From Leucobacter sp. cx-42 (lineage in GTDB: Bacteria > Actinomycetota > Actinomycetes > Actinomycetales > Microbacteriaceae): DNA of 64,000 nt. Of the stretch, positions 1-9,863 are shown one piece after another. The stretch lies in contig NZ_JACVMU010000001.1 of assembly GCF_014529985.1 (NCBI RefSeq), positions 310,001 through 374,000 on the forward strand. The letters run 5' to 3'. The notes below the pieces were generated by a model, which was not told the DNA's origin, did not search any database, and was given only the letters and a program-made list of their open reading frames with translations. Both the position numbers and the translations under genes were made by a program. Every line of letters begins with the position of its first letter. Position 1 is the first letter of the stretch.

Positions 1-564
1 GGCTCGACAGCAGAGAGCATGTCCTCTGAGTATCCAGCTCCATCACTAGAGCCAGACCCAGAGTGCGAGTTGGCTTTTCCTCGATGACGTTCAGCATCAG
101 CGAAATCTACACAGGAACGTTGTGCCGTGACTTGTTCTCGATATACGCGATTCTATCGGTAGCAATAAGACTTAGCCCTATACATGACTGAATTTAGCCC
201 CCAGCAGCCTTCTTTACACTCAGAGAGTCTGAGGATAAATAGAAGTACCCCAGAAGTCTGAGCGAAATACCAATGGCAGCTCTTACAGGATCCCCCTGGG
301 TGACATTCACGGGAAACTTTCAAAAAGTTAGCTCAAGACAAATTCGCAAAGACCTGCTCATGCCATTTTGAATTCTCCACAGACATGCCCTAGGGATTCC
401 AAAGGCAAATTCGTGTGCTAAAGATGCTCAACGCCAGAAGCCGATTGGGAAGCCACGCACCAGAGCATGTCAGCAATTGATCTAGGTTCGAAAATCGATC
501 TCGGGATTCGAAATCGTCGAACATCAATACCCACATTGGAGATGGTTTACGTCTCTCCACACAG
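1..564. other. No recognisable gene
   Basis: No open frame in this stretch has protein-like composition, a plausible ribosome binding site or a familiar motif. The bases are noticeably less GC-rich than the core genes further right (hand counts of three 60-base rows gave 26 to 34 G+C, against about 39 to 41 in two rows near 22.4 and 52.4 kb). It may be the remainder of the low-GC island that continues to the tRNA-Pro gene. Confidence 0.5.
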
Positions 565-1182
565 TTAAAGATTGTCAAGCACAGCGGTTTCGCGCACGCT
601 GTTCTCAAGCCCTTCAAAGCTTACACTGACGTACTCGATACCCAGTGAAGACTCGTAGTTCTCCCCTGAGAGGTAAAGGAAAACGCGGGTATCTCCAGTT
701 TCCCATCGAGCATATAAAGACAAGTGTCCCGACGCAACCGCGAGCCCCCATTCATTTGGATTATCCTGCCAAAGAGTGTTGCTCCAGAACTTCTCGTCTG
801 AAACTGGATCCCCGTATTTCTTAACGAGCAGCGCTTTCAAAGCCGCATATTCGTCTAGGTATCGCCTCTCGTCCACCCAGTCCTCTGTGACCATGTACTT
901 ACCCCGGGTAAGAAGGTCATGGGTAAAGATGTACACTACATCGCAATTAAGAGTGCCGAGAGAAAAGTTGTTCCAGACCAGAATGCTATCGCCTACTTCT
1001 GGATTACCTGTCTCATTGCTTTTCACTGCCGCTGAATTACTTCCCCACGTCGATCCGCGAAAAGCGCCTTCACCTATGGGATCTGAGTTAGCCGCGATTC
1101 TCCACGTTCCATCGTCCTTAATTTCTAAAGCTTTTCCATCTTCTCGAAATGCACGCATTTCAAATTCTCCTGCCCGGATCAT
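565..1182 (-). CDS. Hypothetical 205-aa protein coupled to the helicase-nuclease
   Basis: I do not recognise a family. The protein has no signal peptide or membrane segment, is acidic, and is rich in aromatic residues in its second half (for example LYARWETGDTRVFLYLSGEN near residues 155-175), which suggests a beta-rich fold. A short DDGTW stretch lies near residue 23. Its ATG overlaps the stop of the giant helicase gene by four bases (ATGA), so it is almost certainly co-transcribed and translationally coupled with it. That placement suggests an accessory or regulatory partner of the helicase-nuclease; this is inference from context only. Base composition is low-GC like its neighbour, consistent with joint transfer. 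Confidence 0.75.
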   Translation of the reverse strand: MIRAGEFEMRAFREDGKALEIKDDGTWRIAANSDPIGEGAFRGSTWGSNSAAVKSNETGNPEVGDSILVWNNFSLGTLNCDVVYIFTHDLLTRGKYMVTEDWVDERRYLDEYAALKALLVKKYGDPVSDEKFWSNTLWQDNPNEWGLAVASGHLSLYARWETGDTRVFLYLSGENYESSLGIEYVSVSFEGLENSVRETAVLDNL

Positions 1183-4100
1183 TTAATCTCATCAATGATT
1201 TTCAAGTTTTCGCCGTCTTCGGCAATGGTTCCAGCTGCGATTCCCCAGTTGATTGCGTCTTGCATTCTGCTCTCAAGAATCGATCCGTTTCGCGCCCAAC
1301 CATAAAGGCGGACAACATGGGTAATCACGTCCAAACGGGCAGCACTACCCACGTCGCTCAATAGAAGCTCAATTGCGCGCGCAAACTCCCCGATCGGGAC
1401 TTGTTCCGGTTTTCGTCGGTTATCTATTGGGCGAACTCTAATCTCCGTGCGATTTGGAGCATCGATAAAATCGCCATCCCGGTGAGCAGATGAATGTTCA
1501 ATGGCCAAATCAATATTTTGTTTGATTCGAGCCGACACCCGTCCAATAAACCACCACTCGCGCACCCGCTCGTAAACAAGATCCATATGGACTGGACCTT
1601 CTTCACGCGCAAGATTAAATAGCAAATCCTTCATATAGATGTGGCTGCCTGGCTCACCGGCATCTACCCAACCAGGTAGATGCTGGGGAGTCGCGGGCTT
1701 GTAAGGCTCCGCCCAAACGTATTTCGTACCACCAGACACTGGAACTGTCTCAACTTCTGGCCGTGTGATCTCAGCGTGACCACGTCCGAAGGTAGCCGAC
1801 TTCTCTGCAATCGCTTCTTCGATTGCGGTACGAAGCCTACGCTCTTCCGTCGCTCTGTCGCGGTACCAGGAGGTTCCCCAAATTCGATGGAGTGTCCAGC
1901 CGAGGCCTTCGAGAACCTGGTCACGAAGCCTATCTCGGTCTCGCGCCGCCGGCGACGAATGGTACTGGTATCCGTCGCACTCAACACCCAATGCAAAAAC
2001 TCCGGTTTTGACGGGATGACGCACGGCCATGTCAATTCGGAAGCCTGCCGCACCTACCTGTGGCTCGACTCGATATCCCCACGACTCGATGACGCGGATT
2101 ACGGATTCTTCAAATGGGGATTCAGGCATCAATCCTGTAGCCGAAGACTGTGTTCCAAGTATCGGAATGCCATGCTTTGCGTAGTCAAGGTAGGCTCGCA
2201 GTGCTTCAACATTCTCATTTTGCGAAGCCGGAATATCGTGGGCTTCCATAGAGGAAACCACCTCAATACGCTGCCGGGCTCTCGTGATGCCAACGTTCAG
2301 GCGACGCCATCCCTTTTCCTTGTTCAACACACCAAAGTTTGTAGATACTTTGCCTGCTTCATCGGGGCCATAGCCGATAGAAAAGATGATCACGTCTCGT
2401 TCATCGCCCTGCACTGATTCAAGCGACCGCACGAAGAAACCATTGAGCCGATCACTCTTGTCAAAGTAACCGTCCAGATCCCGGTTCAGTTCGCGTAGCT
2501 CATCAACAGCAGCCGAAACAGCTGTAGCCTGCGCAACTGAGAACGTTACAACCCCGAGAGAGGCTCCTGGTCGTGTTCGGTAGTGATGGATAACTCGCTC
2601 GGCTACAGCACGTGCTTCCTTCGGGTTGTCTGCACCCCCTCCTCTACGATACGTGCCATCTACTGGGAAGAACTCCACGCCCACATCCGGTCCATCTTCC
2701 TGAGCCGACGGATAGGTGATCAGTTTTCCTTCATAGAACCGGTAATTTGAGAACGCAATCAGTGCTTCGTGTCGTGATCGGTAGTGCCAGCGGAGTCCTA
2801 TGTTTTGGAACGCACCTGCAGATTTTGCCAGCTCAAGAATGGACTGGAAATCTTCCACATCAGATTCAACATCAGAATCATCGTCTGATTCTGTGGCACG
2901 TTCGAAAAACTGGGTCGGAGGAAGCTGTTTATCATCGCCCGCCAGAATGAAAGCACGTCCCCTGTAGATGCAATTAATAGAGTCACCGGGAGTTACCTGT
3001 GACGCTTCATCAAAAATAACAACGTCGAACCGTATGTCTGACGGAAGATACTGGGATACAGCCAGTGGCGACATCATAAATACGGGCTTGATCGCTTGAA
3101 CAGCTGTACGGGCTTGCGAGATGAGACTTCGAACAGCCATATGGCGTCGTTGCTTCATTCCTTCGCGTCTAATCAGCGCTGGTTCTCCCAATGCTGAGTT
3201 GGCAGGACGCCTGAGGTTTGCAGCACGAATGATGTCACCGGTGGCCGCTGAGATTACTTCGAGGTCAAGTGCTCTGAATTCCTCAACAAGCGCGCTCCGG
3301 TCAACGGATGTTAATGGATGAAGTCGACTGTCTTCCCGAATGTGCGCATCGGCCCAAGCGCGAAGAAGTGCTCGCTCCACCACCTTTGAAACGTCAGCCG
3401 CCGAAATACGTTGGTCGATACAGAAATTAACAGTGTCGTCGAGATCATACGCGCGAAGCTCTTCCCGGACACTCAAATAGTCGAACCACTCCTGTTGGCC
3501 AACAGGGTCCTCGCCAAAGTCCTCAATTAATCCAAATGCAGAATCAAACTCTGCGAATTCAGTAAGCAATTCATTCTGTCTTGTCGGGGCAAAAGCGTTC
3601 GCAACTGCATCACGTGCGTTCTCCCATTTCGCAATCGACTGAGGCAAAACGTCCACAGGCGTTGACGCGCGCAGAGATTCCAACTGCGATTCTGAAAGCA
3701 TGCCCAATTTCGATTCATTGCGCACTTCATGAACCCAAGCAACTGCAGCGTCTAAATCTGCTGCATCCGTCGCCGTACCGCGGAAAAGTCCTCCGAACTG
3801 GCGCTCAAACCGCTCTCGCGACTCCTCCAAGCGCATCGCTGATTGCTGAGTATCCACAACGGCGTTTAAGATTTCAACGGCACCCAAAAGAGTGTGGTCT
3901 CTTTGAGACACGGTATTTGCAGATTCGACTAGCTCGATCGCTGCCTTGACAGGATTCTGATGCGCTTGGATCCAGCGAATCGACTGCTCAATTGGTCCAA
4001 CAGAAAACTCAGGTCTTCCAGCTAGAGCGGGGGCCGACGCAAGTGTATTCCTCCAGGCGTCCATAGTGTTCCGCGCAGACTCTGCCATCTGCTGGTGGTT

Positions 4101-6590
4101 CTTATCCGGACTCTCACTGTTGAAATAGATCTGTGTTTGTAGCGGCACTTCACCGTTATACAGCCGAATGAGTTCATCAGCGATCGAAAAGGCTCGGTCT
4201 AGATTCTCCCAGTTGCTGCTTCGCCCTTGCCAATGGCTCCCGAGAAGCTGGCTATGCACAACCGCTACAGAGTTAAAAGTCTTGGTAGCATCTGACCAAG
4301 CAATTGCATCTGACAAGCGCGAAATGCCCGACTTCACTTGCGAAGCATCCGCTAGCAAAGAAGAAATGACGCTTTTGTCAGCTCGATATGTTCCAGAAAG
4401 TTTTCGAAGCCCTCTATGCAGATTTTTGAATCGGTCTTGTAGATCTTGCAACGGAGCCTCAAGTGCCTCCGGACGATACACGCTCAGAGCTTTTGCCTCG
4501 GCCGCTTCCAACGCCATCATTTTTAGGCGTACCTCAGCTGCAGACGTTCTTGCTGCTTGTAGCCCGGCAGGACTTAACCAGGAGGCTTCGATTCGGATCC
4601 CGCTTGCGCGAAGCTCGGCAATACGGAATAGCCGGTCGGCCTCCGTAAAAGTAGCAGGCTCGCCAAAACCTGCAAGGTCAGCAAGGCCTCTAATCGTCGT
4701 CAGAGCGCTTTGCAACTCTCGGTCATAATGATCTAGATACTCAGCAAGTGCACGAAGGTGCGAGATTCCCAAAGGTGATAGATCGACGGGATCCTTAGCT
4801 TGGATAGTGGGCAGTGTTATATGAGAGCTCGATGGGAAAGAAGTGTAAGCAACTCCGCTCAAAGCCTCTACTGCATCCGACTTAGTCTTGTAGGAGTCGA
4901 GAAGGCCCAAAAGCTCGTCGCGGTCCACTTCGAGTGAACTCAAATCAACGCGAGTCAGCCACTCAGGCTTGACGTGCTCGGGTTGCGACGTGTGCCAATT
5001 CGCAAGCAATCTTGCCAGAGAGCCAGCACCAGAAGGTTTGTCCAATTCGAACGATGTAAGAAGGTCAGAATTCAGATGCATCGTACCCTGAAGCTCGTTG
5101 AGTACACTCTTAGCGTTCCAAAGCCGAGTTTCTAATGAGGTGGGGTCAACCACATCTCGCCAGAGGTACGAGCCGCCTTGTGCGGCAGGCCTCCAAACCC
5201 GCTGCAACCGACGCAATGATTCATATATTTCTGCAAGCCCAGCCTGATCGAGTTCGAGTACTGAGCGATCAGGAACCGGAGCAGCGGGAACCTCAACCAA
5301 AGTTGATAACAGGCCAAGAACTTCATGCAGAGATGTTGAGAGTGGCTGTCGCAACTCGTTCATTGCAAATGCGTATTCAGTGAGCTTTCGTCGTCGCGCT
5401 TCAAGCGCAGCCCGCGAAGTGGCGTTCATGCCGTTCGGCGAGAGAACCTCATTATCGAGGGTCTTCACTAACTCTGCTGCGACTTCACGTCGATTGGTCT
5501 TGTGGGAGTGAAGCTCCAAGAGATAGCTGCCCAGTCCAGCCCCTTCAAGACGGTTACGAACGACGTCGAGCGCGGCAATTTTTTCGGACACGAAAAGCAC
5601 TGTTTTTCCGGCATGCATCAGTGCACCGATCATGTTCGCGATAGTCTGCGATTTCCCGGTACCAGGCGGACCGTCCATGACAAAGCTGCGTCCTGCAACA
5701 GCTGCAGCGATCGCAGCACGCTGAGAAGAGTCAGCATCGAGCACTAGCGGAAGCTTATCCGCAGGCGCGATCTCATCGATTACAGAGGGGTCAATTGGTT
5801 CAAACTGAAATGAATCAGTCTGTGCTGTCGGGTCGCTACATGCTAGTGCCTGCACCACTGGGTGGCTAGAGATTGCGTCTTCGTTGTCCCGAAGGTCCTT
5901 GTACATCGCTTCTTTAGTGAACGAAAAGGTTGCAAGATGAACCTCAGGCCTAATTTCCCAGTCTTTGAAGTCAGGAGCTTGCGAAAGCACAGTCCGGAAT
6001 TTCTCCAGAATCGCGGTGATGCTTAGGTCTTCGAAGTCTTCAAGATCCGGCCAGCTCACTCCAAATTCCGCGAGTCGTAGCGGAAGTGCAGAATTGAGGA
6101 GTGGGTCGTTTTCGCTAATTTGTAGCTTCGGCGTAGCACGTGGTCCCTCAGGAACCAACTCCACAGGCAATAAGTAAAGCGGGCTCGCCATGTCCCATCT
6201 ATCAATATCTTTCCAACGAAGCATGCCGAATGCAACATAGAGTACGGACAAACCGCGATCCATGAATTCTTCATTTGCTTTCCGCATCAATGTGCGAGCG
6301 ACAGGACCGACTTCCTTGTCTTGCCGGTTAACATAAAGAACCCCTGGACGGACTGGTGGTCGCAAGGAACGAGAATCACCCGACTCAGCTTCCTCGGTGA
6401 AGTTGCCAACGAGATCCAATGCGCGCCCCGTGTGGAGCAGCGAGAATACATCATCAGGTTCTGGAACGTCAAAGGTTAACGACGAAGACTTCGGTGGATT
6501 GAACCGAATAAGACGACTACGTCGATCGAGCCCTACAAGACCTTCACGCCAGGTTTTTAGCGCATTTGATGTAGCGTTGTTGCTCGTCAC
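1179..6590 (-). CDS. Giant DUF4011-type SF1 helicase with C-terminal nuclease domain (antiviral defence candidate)
   Basis: This 1,803-residue protein starts with a DUF4011-like segment (residues ~10-60, with LDRRSRLIRF). A Walker A motif GPPGTGKS is near residues 306-313. After a long helical insert come superfamily 1 motifs: IFDEASQ near 1190, GDDKQLPPT, VQGDERDVI and LNVGITRARQR. A PD-(D/E)xK-like region follows near 1515-1590 (FRIDMAV, then GVECDG), like the MTES_1575/Vsr-type nucleases found in this family. The C-terminal ~150 residues resemble DUF3320. The start is a GTG with GAGGG six bases upstream. This domain order matches single-gene DUF4011-helicase-Vsr loci reported from antiviral defence screens (recalled under the name Hhe; not checked). 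The likely role is ATP-driven recognition and cleavage of invading nucleic acid, inferred from domains and island location. Confidence 0.88.
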   Translation of the reverse strand: MTSNNATSNALKTWREGLVGLDRRSRLIRFNPPKSSSLTFDVPEPDDVFSLLHTGRALDLVGNFTEEAESGDSRSLRPPVRPGVLYVNRQDKEVGPVARTLMRKANEEFMDRGLSVLYVAFGMLRWKDIDRWDMASPLYLLPVELVPEGPRATPKLQISENDPLLNSALPLRLAEFGVSWPDLEDFEDLSITAILEKFRTVLSQAPDFKDWEIRPEVHLATFSFTKEAMYKDLRDNEDAISSHPVVQALACSDPTAQTDSFQFEPIDPSVIDEIAPADKLPLVLDADSSQRAAIAAAVAGRSFVMDGPPGTGKSQTIANMIGALMHAGKTVLFVSEKIAALDVVRNRLEGAGLGSYLLELHSHKTNRREVAAELVKTLDNEVLSPNGMNATSRAALEARRRKLTEYAFAMNELRQPLSTSLHEVLGLLSTLVEVPAAPVPDRSVLELDQAGLAEIYESLRRLQRVWRPAAQGGSYLWRDVVDPTSLETRLWNAKSVLNELQGTMHLNSDLLTSFELDKPSGAGSLARLLANWHTSQPEHVKPEWLTRVDLSSLEVDRDELLGLLDSYKTKSDAVEALSGVAYTSFPSSSHITLPTIQAKDPVDLSPLGISHLRALAEYLDHYDRELQSALTTIRGLADLAGFGEPATFTEADRLFRIAELRASGIRIEASWLSPAGLQAARTSAAEVRLKMMALEAAEAKALSVYRPEALEAPLQDLQDRFKNLHRGLRKLSGTYRADKSVISSLLADASQVKSGISRLSDAIAWSDATKTFNSVAVVHSQLLGSHWQGRSSNWENLDRAFSIADELIRLYNGEVPLQTQIYFNSESPDKNHQQMAESARNTMDAWRNTLASAPALAGRPEFSVGPIEQSIRWIQAHQNPVKAAIELVESANTVSQRDHTLLGAVEILNAVVDTQQSAMRLEESRERFERQFGGLFRGTATDAADLDAAVAWVHEVRNESKLGMLSESQLESLRASTPVDVLPQSIAKWENARDAVANAFAPTRQNELLTEFAEFDSAFGLIEDFGEDPVGQQEWFDYLSVREELRAYDLDDTVNFCIDQRISAADVSKVVERALLRAWADAHIREDSRLHPLTSVDRSALVEEFRALDLEVISAATGDIIRAANLRRPANSALGEPALIRREGMKQRRHMAVRSLISQARTAVQAIKPVFMMSPLAVSQYLPSDIRFDVVIFDEASQVTPGDSINCIYRGRAFILAGDDKQLPPTQFFERATESDDDSDVESDVEDFQSILELAKSAGAFQNIGLRWHYRSRHEALIAFSNYRFYEGKLITYPSAQEDGPDVGVEFFPVDGTYRRGGGADNPKEARAVAERVIHHYRTRPGASLGVVTFSVAQATAVSAAVDELRELNRDLDGYFDKSDRLNGFFVRSLESVQGDERDVIIFSIGYGPDEAGKVSTNFGVLNKEKGWRRLNVGITRARQRIEVVSSMEAHDIPASQNENVEALRAYLDYAKHGIPILGTQSSATGLMPESPFEESVIRVIESWGYRVEPQVGAAGFRIDMAVRHPVKTGVFALGVECDGYQYHSSPAARDRDRLRDQVLEGLGWTLHRIWGTSWYRDRATEERRLRTAIEEAIAEKSATFGRGHAEITRPEVETVPVSGGTKYVWAEPYKPATPQHLPGWVDAGEPGSHIYMKDLLFNLAREEGPVHMDLVYERVREWWFIGRVSARIKQNIDLAIEHSSAHRDGDFIDAPNRTEIRVRPIDNRRKPEQVPIGEFARAIELLLSDVGSAARLDVITHVVRLYGWARNGSILESRMQDAINWGIAAGTIAEDGENLKIIDEIK

Positions 6591-7423
6591 GTAATACCCT
6601 CTTTTTCTGCGTCACTGCGAGACCAGTCCATCGGTCACTAACGACATTCCCAATTGCAATAGTCTACTGGGGCCTTAGCGAAACCTTTGGTAGGCCCATG
6701 TGTTGCTGATGGGGTTAGGCAAATTCTTTCGATATCCTATTTCGAAGAACGAAAGGGTCGGTCATTGCAGTGCTGGTTCCACCTACCAGGCGCGATTCGA
6801 CCAAGATCCGCTTCGCCGCCGACAGCTAGGCATCAAATTCGAAACCCGTCTACTCATAGACTAAGTTTAGGCAACAGCGGCCACACGCACAGCTTGTAAC
6901 GCAGTTTTCTGCTCGCTTCTACAAGCACACAAAGCAGCTATTCTCTTAGCCAGGCGAGATGCCTCTAGAACAACTCCACGAGTTGAAGCCTGATCTGACA
7001 AAGACTTCCAATCACGACTTCGCGAATCCAGGTAGAAATAGCTCACATTAGATCACCGTTCGCGCAAGCTTTGCCGCGCAGAGAAACTGGCTTCCGAACT
7101 ACGACGAGGCATAAAGGTCACAGAACCGCCCCAGGCGTCTGTCCAACATCAGCAAATACCGCGGCTCCCAATGAGTTGCACTTATGTGCACATACTGGGA
7201 TGCCTCCTCGACAAGAGCACGCGGGCTACGGCTGCACTATTCAATACAACTTGCGGCGAACCGACGTTGTAGTGGGGGCAGGCGAGCGAGAGGCGCGTCG
7301 AGCGCCACTGTTCACTTAAAAGAGATCGAGGGGTTCCTGCGAGAAGACCCGTATCGGCCTCACGAAGCGGCCTGCTCCATAAGAAAGGAATCGTTAAAGA
7401 TAGGAAAGACGAGGAAACTAGAA
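6591..7423. other. Long intergenic stretch between defence gene and tRNA-Pro
   Basis: About 830 bases hold no convincing gene: the open frames present are short, lack ribosome binding sites and have biased, non-protein-like composition. The right part (about 7080-7330) may be decayed sequence. The promoter of the helicase gene should lie at the left end. No integrase, transposase or second copy of the tRNA 3' end is seen here. Confidence 0.5.
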
Positions 7424-7456
7424 AACCCCCGGAACTTCAATGAAGTTCCGGGGGTT
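7424..7456 (-). terminator. Rho-independent terminator of tRNA-Pro
   Basis: A perfect 15-bp inverted repeat (AACCCCCGGAACTTC and its complement) with a three-base loop sits six bases past the 3' end of the tRNA. On the minus strand the stem ends in GGGGTTTTC, a short T tract. Confidence 0.85.
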
Positions 7457-7461
7457 AGCAG

Positions 7462-7535
7462 TCGGGATGACAGGATTTGAACCTGCGACCCCGTCGTCCC
7501 GAACGACGTGCGCTACCAAGCTGCGCCACATCCCG
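7462..7535 (-). tRNA. tRNA-Pro(CGG)
   Basis: The minus strand folds as a standard tRNA. The acceptor stem is CGGGATG paired with CATCCCG and a discriminator A. The D arm is GCGC-AGCTTGGTA-GCGC. The anticodon stem is CGTCG/CGACG around the loop TTCGGGA, giving anticodon CGG (reads CCG, proline). The T arm contains GGTTCAAATCC. The 3' CCA is not encoded. A terminator follows at once. The low-GC segment carrying the defence gene begins on its 3' side, the usual side for island integration. Confidence 0.95.
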
Positions 7536-7651
7536 ATTTGCGTTTGCACGCAGGTTTTAGTTTAGTGGTCGACGCCCAAAACACGAAAACGAGGCCGCGT
7601 TTCATGCAAACCCGGGCGATCCGCGACGATCCGCCGCACTCGCCCACAAAC

Positions 7652-7693
7652 GCACGGTGCCCGATCCCCCAAACGGGAGACCGGGCACCGTGC
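7652..7693 (-). terminator. Terminator downstream of typA
   Basis: A 12-bp perfect inverted repeat (GCACGGTGCCCG / CGGGCACCGTGC) around an 18-base loop lies about 45 bases after the typA stop. There is no strong T tract, so termination may be weak or assisted. Confidence 0.6.
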
Positions 7694-7737
7694 CAGCCGG
7701 CAGCTAGCCGGCCAAAGCGCTCAAGCGCAGAAGCGAA

Positions 7738-9642
7738 TTACTTCTGGTTCTTGTTACGCGAAGCGGTACGTGCACGCATGGTCGAATCAAGTACGAGCTT
7801 GCGGATACGAACGTGCTCAGGGGTCACCTCGACGCACTCGTCCTCGCGAGCGAACTCAAGGCACTCCTCGAGGGTGAGGCGACGGGGAGGAGTCATCGAC
7901 TCGAAGTTGTCAGCCGATGCCGAACGCATGTTCGTCAGCTTCTTCTCCTTGGTGATGTTCACGTCCATGTCTTCCGAACGCGAGTTCTCACCGATGACCA
8001 TGCCTTCGTAGACTTCCTGCGTCGGCTCGACGAAGAACGACATACGCTCCTGGAGGTTGATCATCGAGAACGGGGTAACAACGCCCGCACGGTCAGCAAC
8101 GATCGAGCCGTTGTGACGCGTAACGATCTGGCCAGCCCACTCTGCGTAACCGTGTGCAATTGCGTTCGCAATACCGGTGCCGCGGGTCTCGGTCATGAAC
8201 TCCGAGCGGAAGCCGATGAGGCCACGCGACGGAACGATGAACTCCATACGGACCCAGCCGGTGCCGTTGTTCACCATGTTCTCCATGCGGCCCTTACGAG
8301 CAGCGAGGAGCTGGGTGATTGCACCGAGGTACTCCTCAGGAGTATCGATGGTGAGGTGCTCGTAAGGCTCGTGAGTCTTACCGTCGACCTGCTTGGTCAC
8401 AACCTGGGGCTTGCCAACGGTGAGCTCGAAGCCCTCACGTCGCATGTTCTCAACGAGGATCGAGAGAGCGAGCTCGCCACGACCCTGTACTTCCCAAGCG
8501 TCGGGACGCTCGGTGTCGAGAACGCGAAGCGACACGTTACCGATGAGCTCGCGGTCAAGGCGATCCTTGATCATGCGAGCGGTGAGCTTGTGACCCTTGA
8601 CCTTGCCAACGAGGGGCGAGGTGTTTGCACCGATGGTCATCGAGATCGCGGGCTCATCGACGGTGATGGTCGGGAGAGCGATCGGGTTGCTCGCGTCAGC
8701 GATGGTCTCACCAATGGTGATGTCCTCGATACCAGCGATTGCAACGATGTCACCGGGGCCTGCCTTCTCAGCAGGGTAACGGGTGAGCGCCTTGGTGAGC
8801 ATGAGCTCGGTGATGCGCACGTTCTGAGTGGTGCCGTCGTGCTTGATCCAGACGACGTTCTCACCCTTGTGGATCTCGCCGTGGTGCACGCGAAGCAGTG
8901 CGATACGGCCGAGGAACGGCGACGAGTCAAGGTTGGTGACGTGTGCCTGAAGAACGTGCTCGTCATCGTAGGTGGGAGCAGGAACGCGCTCGAGGATGAC
9001 CTGGAACAGGTCCTCAAGGTTTTCCTTGTCAGGCAGGGTGCCGTCTGCGGGACGGTTGTGCGAAGCAACGCCTGCACGGCCCGAGAGGTACACCGTGGGA
9101 ACTTCGAGCACCGAGTCGATGTCAATGTCGGGGTGATCTTCTGCGAGGTCCGAAGCCAGGCCGAGGAGGAGGTCCTGAGCATCGCTCTCGACGCCCTCGA
9201 TGCGAGCATCGCCACGGTCGGTCTTGTTGATCGCGAGGATCACCGGCAGGCGAGCCTCAAGTGCCTTACGCAGCACGAAGCGGGTCTGGGGCATGGGGCC
9301 CTCAGCCGAGTCAACGAGCAGTACAACGCCGTCAACCATCGAGAGTGCGCGCTCAACCTCGCCACCGAAGTCAGCGTGACCCGGGGTATCGATCACGTTA
9401 ATCGTGACAGGGCCGTTGGTTGCGTGGTCGCCCTCGTAAGAAATCGCGGTGTTCTTCGCGAGGATCGTGATGCCCTTTTCGCGCTCGAGATCGTTCGAGT
9501 CCATGACGCGGTCGCCGACTTCTTCGTGCGCATCGAACGAGTTCGTCTGCGTCAGCATTGCGTTGACGAGGGTGGTCTTGCCGTGATCGACGTGTGCGAC
9601 GATAGCGACATTGCGAAGGTCTTCGCGTGTTGCGAGAGCCAT
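7738..9642 (-). CDS. typA: Ribosome-associated GTPase TypA/BipA
   Basis: At 634 residues this is a full-length member of the TypA/BipA branch of translational GTPases, which bind the 70S ribosome and help subunit assembly and stress adaptation. G1 is AHVDHGKTT (residues 16-24), the switch region contains REKGITI, G3 is [11 protein letters not shown] and G4 is NKTD. Domains II, III and V follow, and the BipA-specific C-terminal domain ends in a basic tail ([10 protein letters not shown]). It is a stand-alone minus-strand gene between two hairpin terminators. Upstream, TAGAAT at 9738-9743 (read on the minus strand) is a possible -10 element. Start ATG gives the expected N terminus. Confidence 0.97.
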   Translation of the reverse strand: MALATREDLRNVAIVAHVDHGKTTLVNAMLTQTNSFDAHEEVGDRVMDSNDLEREKGITILAKNTAISYEGDHATNGPVTINVIDTPGHADFGGEVERALSMVDGVVLLVDSAEGPMPQTRFVLRKALEARLPVILAINKTDRGDARIEGVESDAQDLLLGLASDLAEDHPDIDIDSVLEVPTVYLSGRAGVASHNRPADGTLPDKENLEDLFQVILERVPAPTYDDEHVLQAHVTNLDSSPFLGRIALLRVHHGEIHKGENVVWIKHDGTTQNVRITELMLTKALTRYPAEKAGPGDIVAIAGIEDITIGETIADASNPIALPTITVDEPAISMTIGANTSPLVGKVKGHKLTARMIKDRLDRELIGNVSLRVLDTERPDAWEVQGRGELALSILVENMRREGFELTVGKPQVVTKQVDGKTHEPYEHLTIDTPEEYLGAITQLLAARKGRMENMVNNGTGWVRMEFIVPSRGLIGFRSEFMTETRGTGIANAIAHGYAEWAGQIVTRHNGSIVADRAGVVTPFSMINLQERMSFFVEPTQEVYEGMVIGENSRSEDMDVNITKEKKLTNMRSASADNFESMTPPRRLTLEECLEFAREDECVEVTPEHVRIRKLVLDSTMRARTASRNKNQK

Positions 9643-9807
9643 AAAGGTGGGATCCTAACGAGACATGCGGAGGGTCGGCGGCGGGTGCCTATGACCGTGC
9701 GAGGGATCGCAGCAGCCTGAAAGAAGCCGACGCACTATTCTACACAAGCATTTCTGAACTTTTCACGGAAAAGGCTTGTTCAATCTCAGTCTAGGCGACC
9801 CCGATCA

Positions 9808-9850
9808 CAAAAGTGGCTGATGAGCGTATAACGCCCATCAGCCACTTTTG
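9808..9850 (-). terminator. Terminator of the opp operon
   Basis: A perfect 15-bp inverted repeat (CAAAAGTGGCTGATG and its complement), with an inner GCGT/ACGC extension in the loop, lies 14 bases after the oppDF stop. Read on the minus strand it ends in a run of T. Confidence 0.9.
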
Positions 9851-9863
9851 TATGAAACTCCGC

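Noticed and set aside
7813..9720. A 635-residue open frame on the plus strand opposite typA
   Set aside because: It is the antisense of a highly conserved gene in a GC-rich codon pattern; its composition (many Asp/Val/Arg, no motifs) and lack of a ribosome binding site mark it as a shadow.
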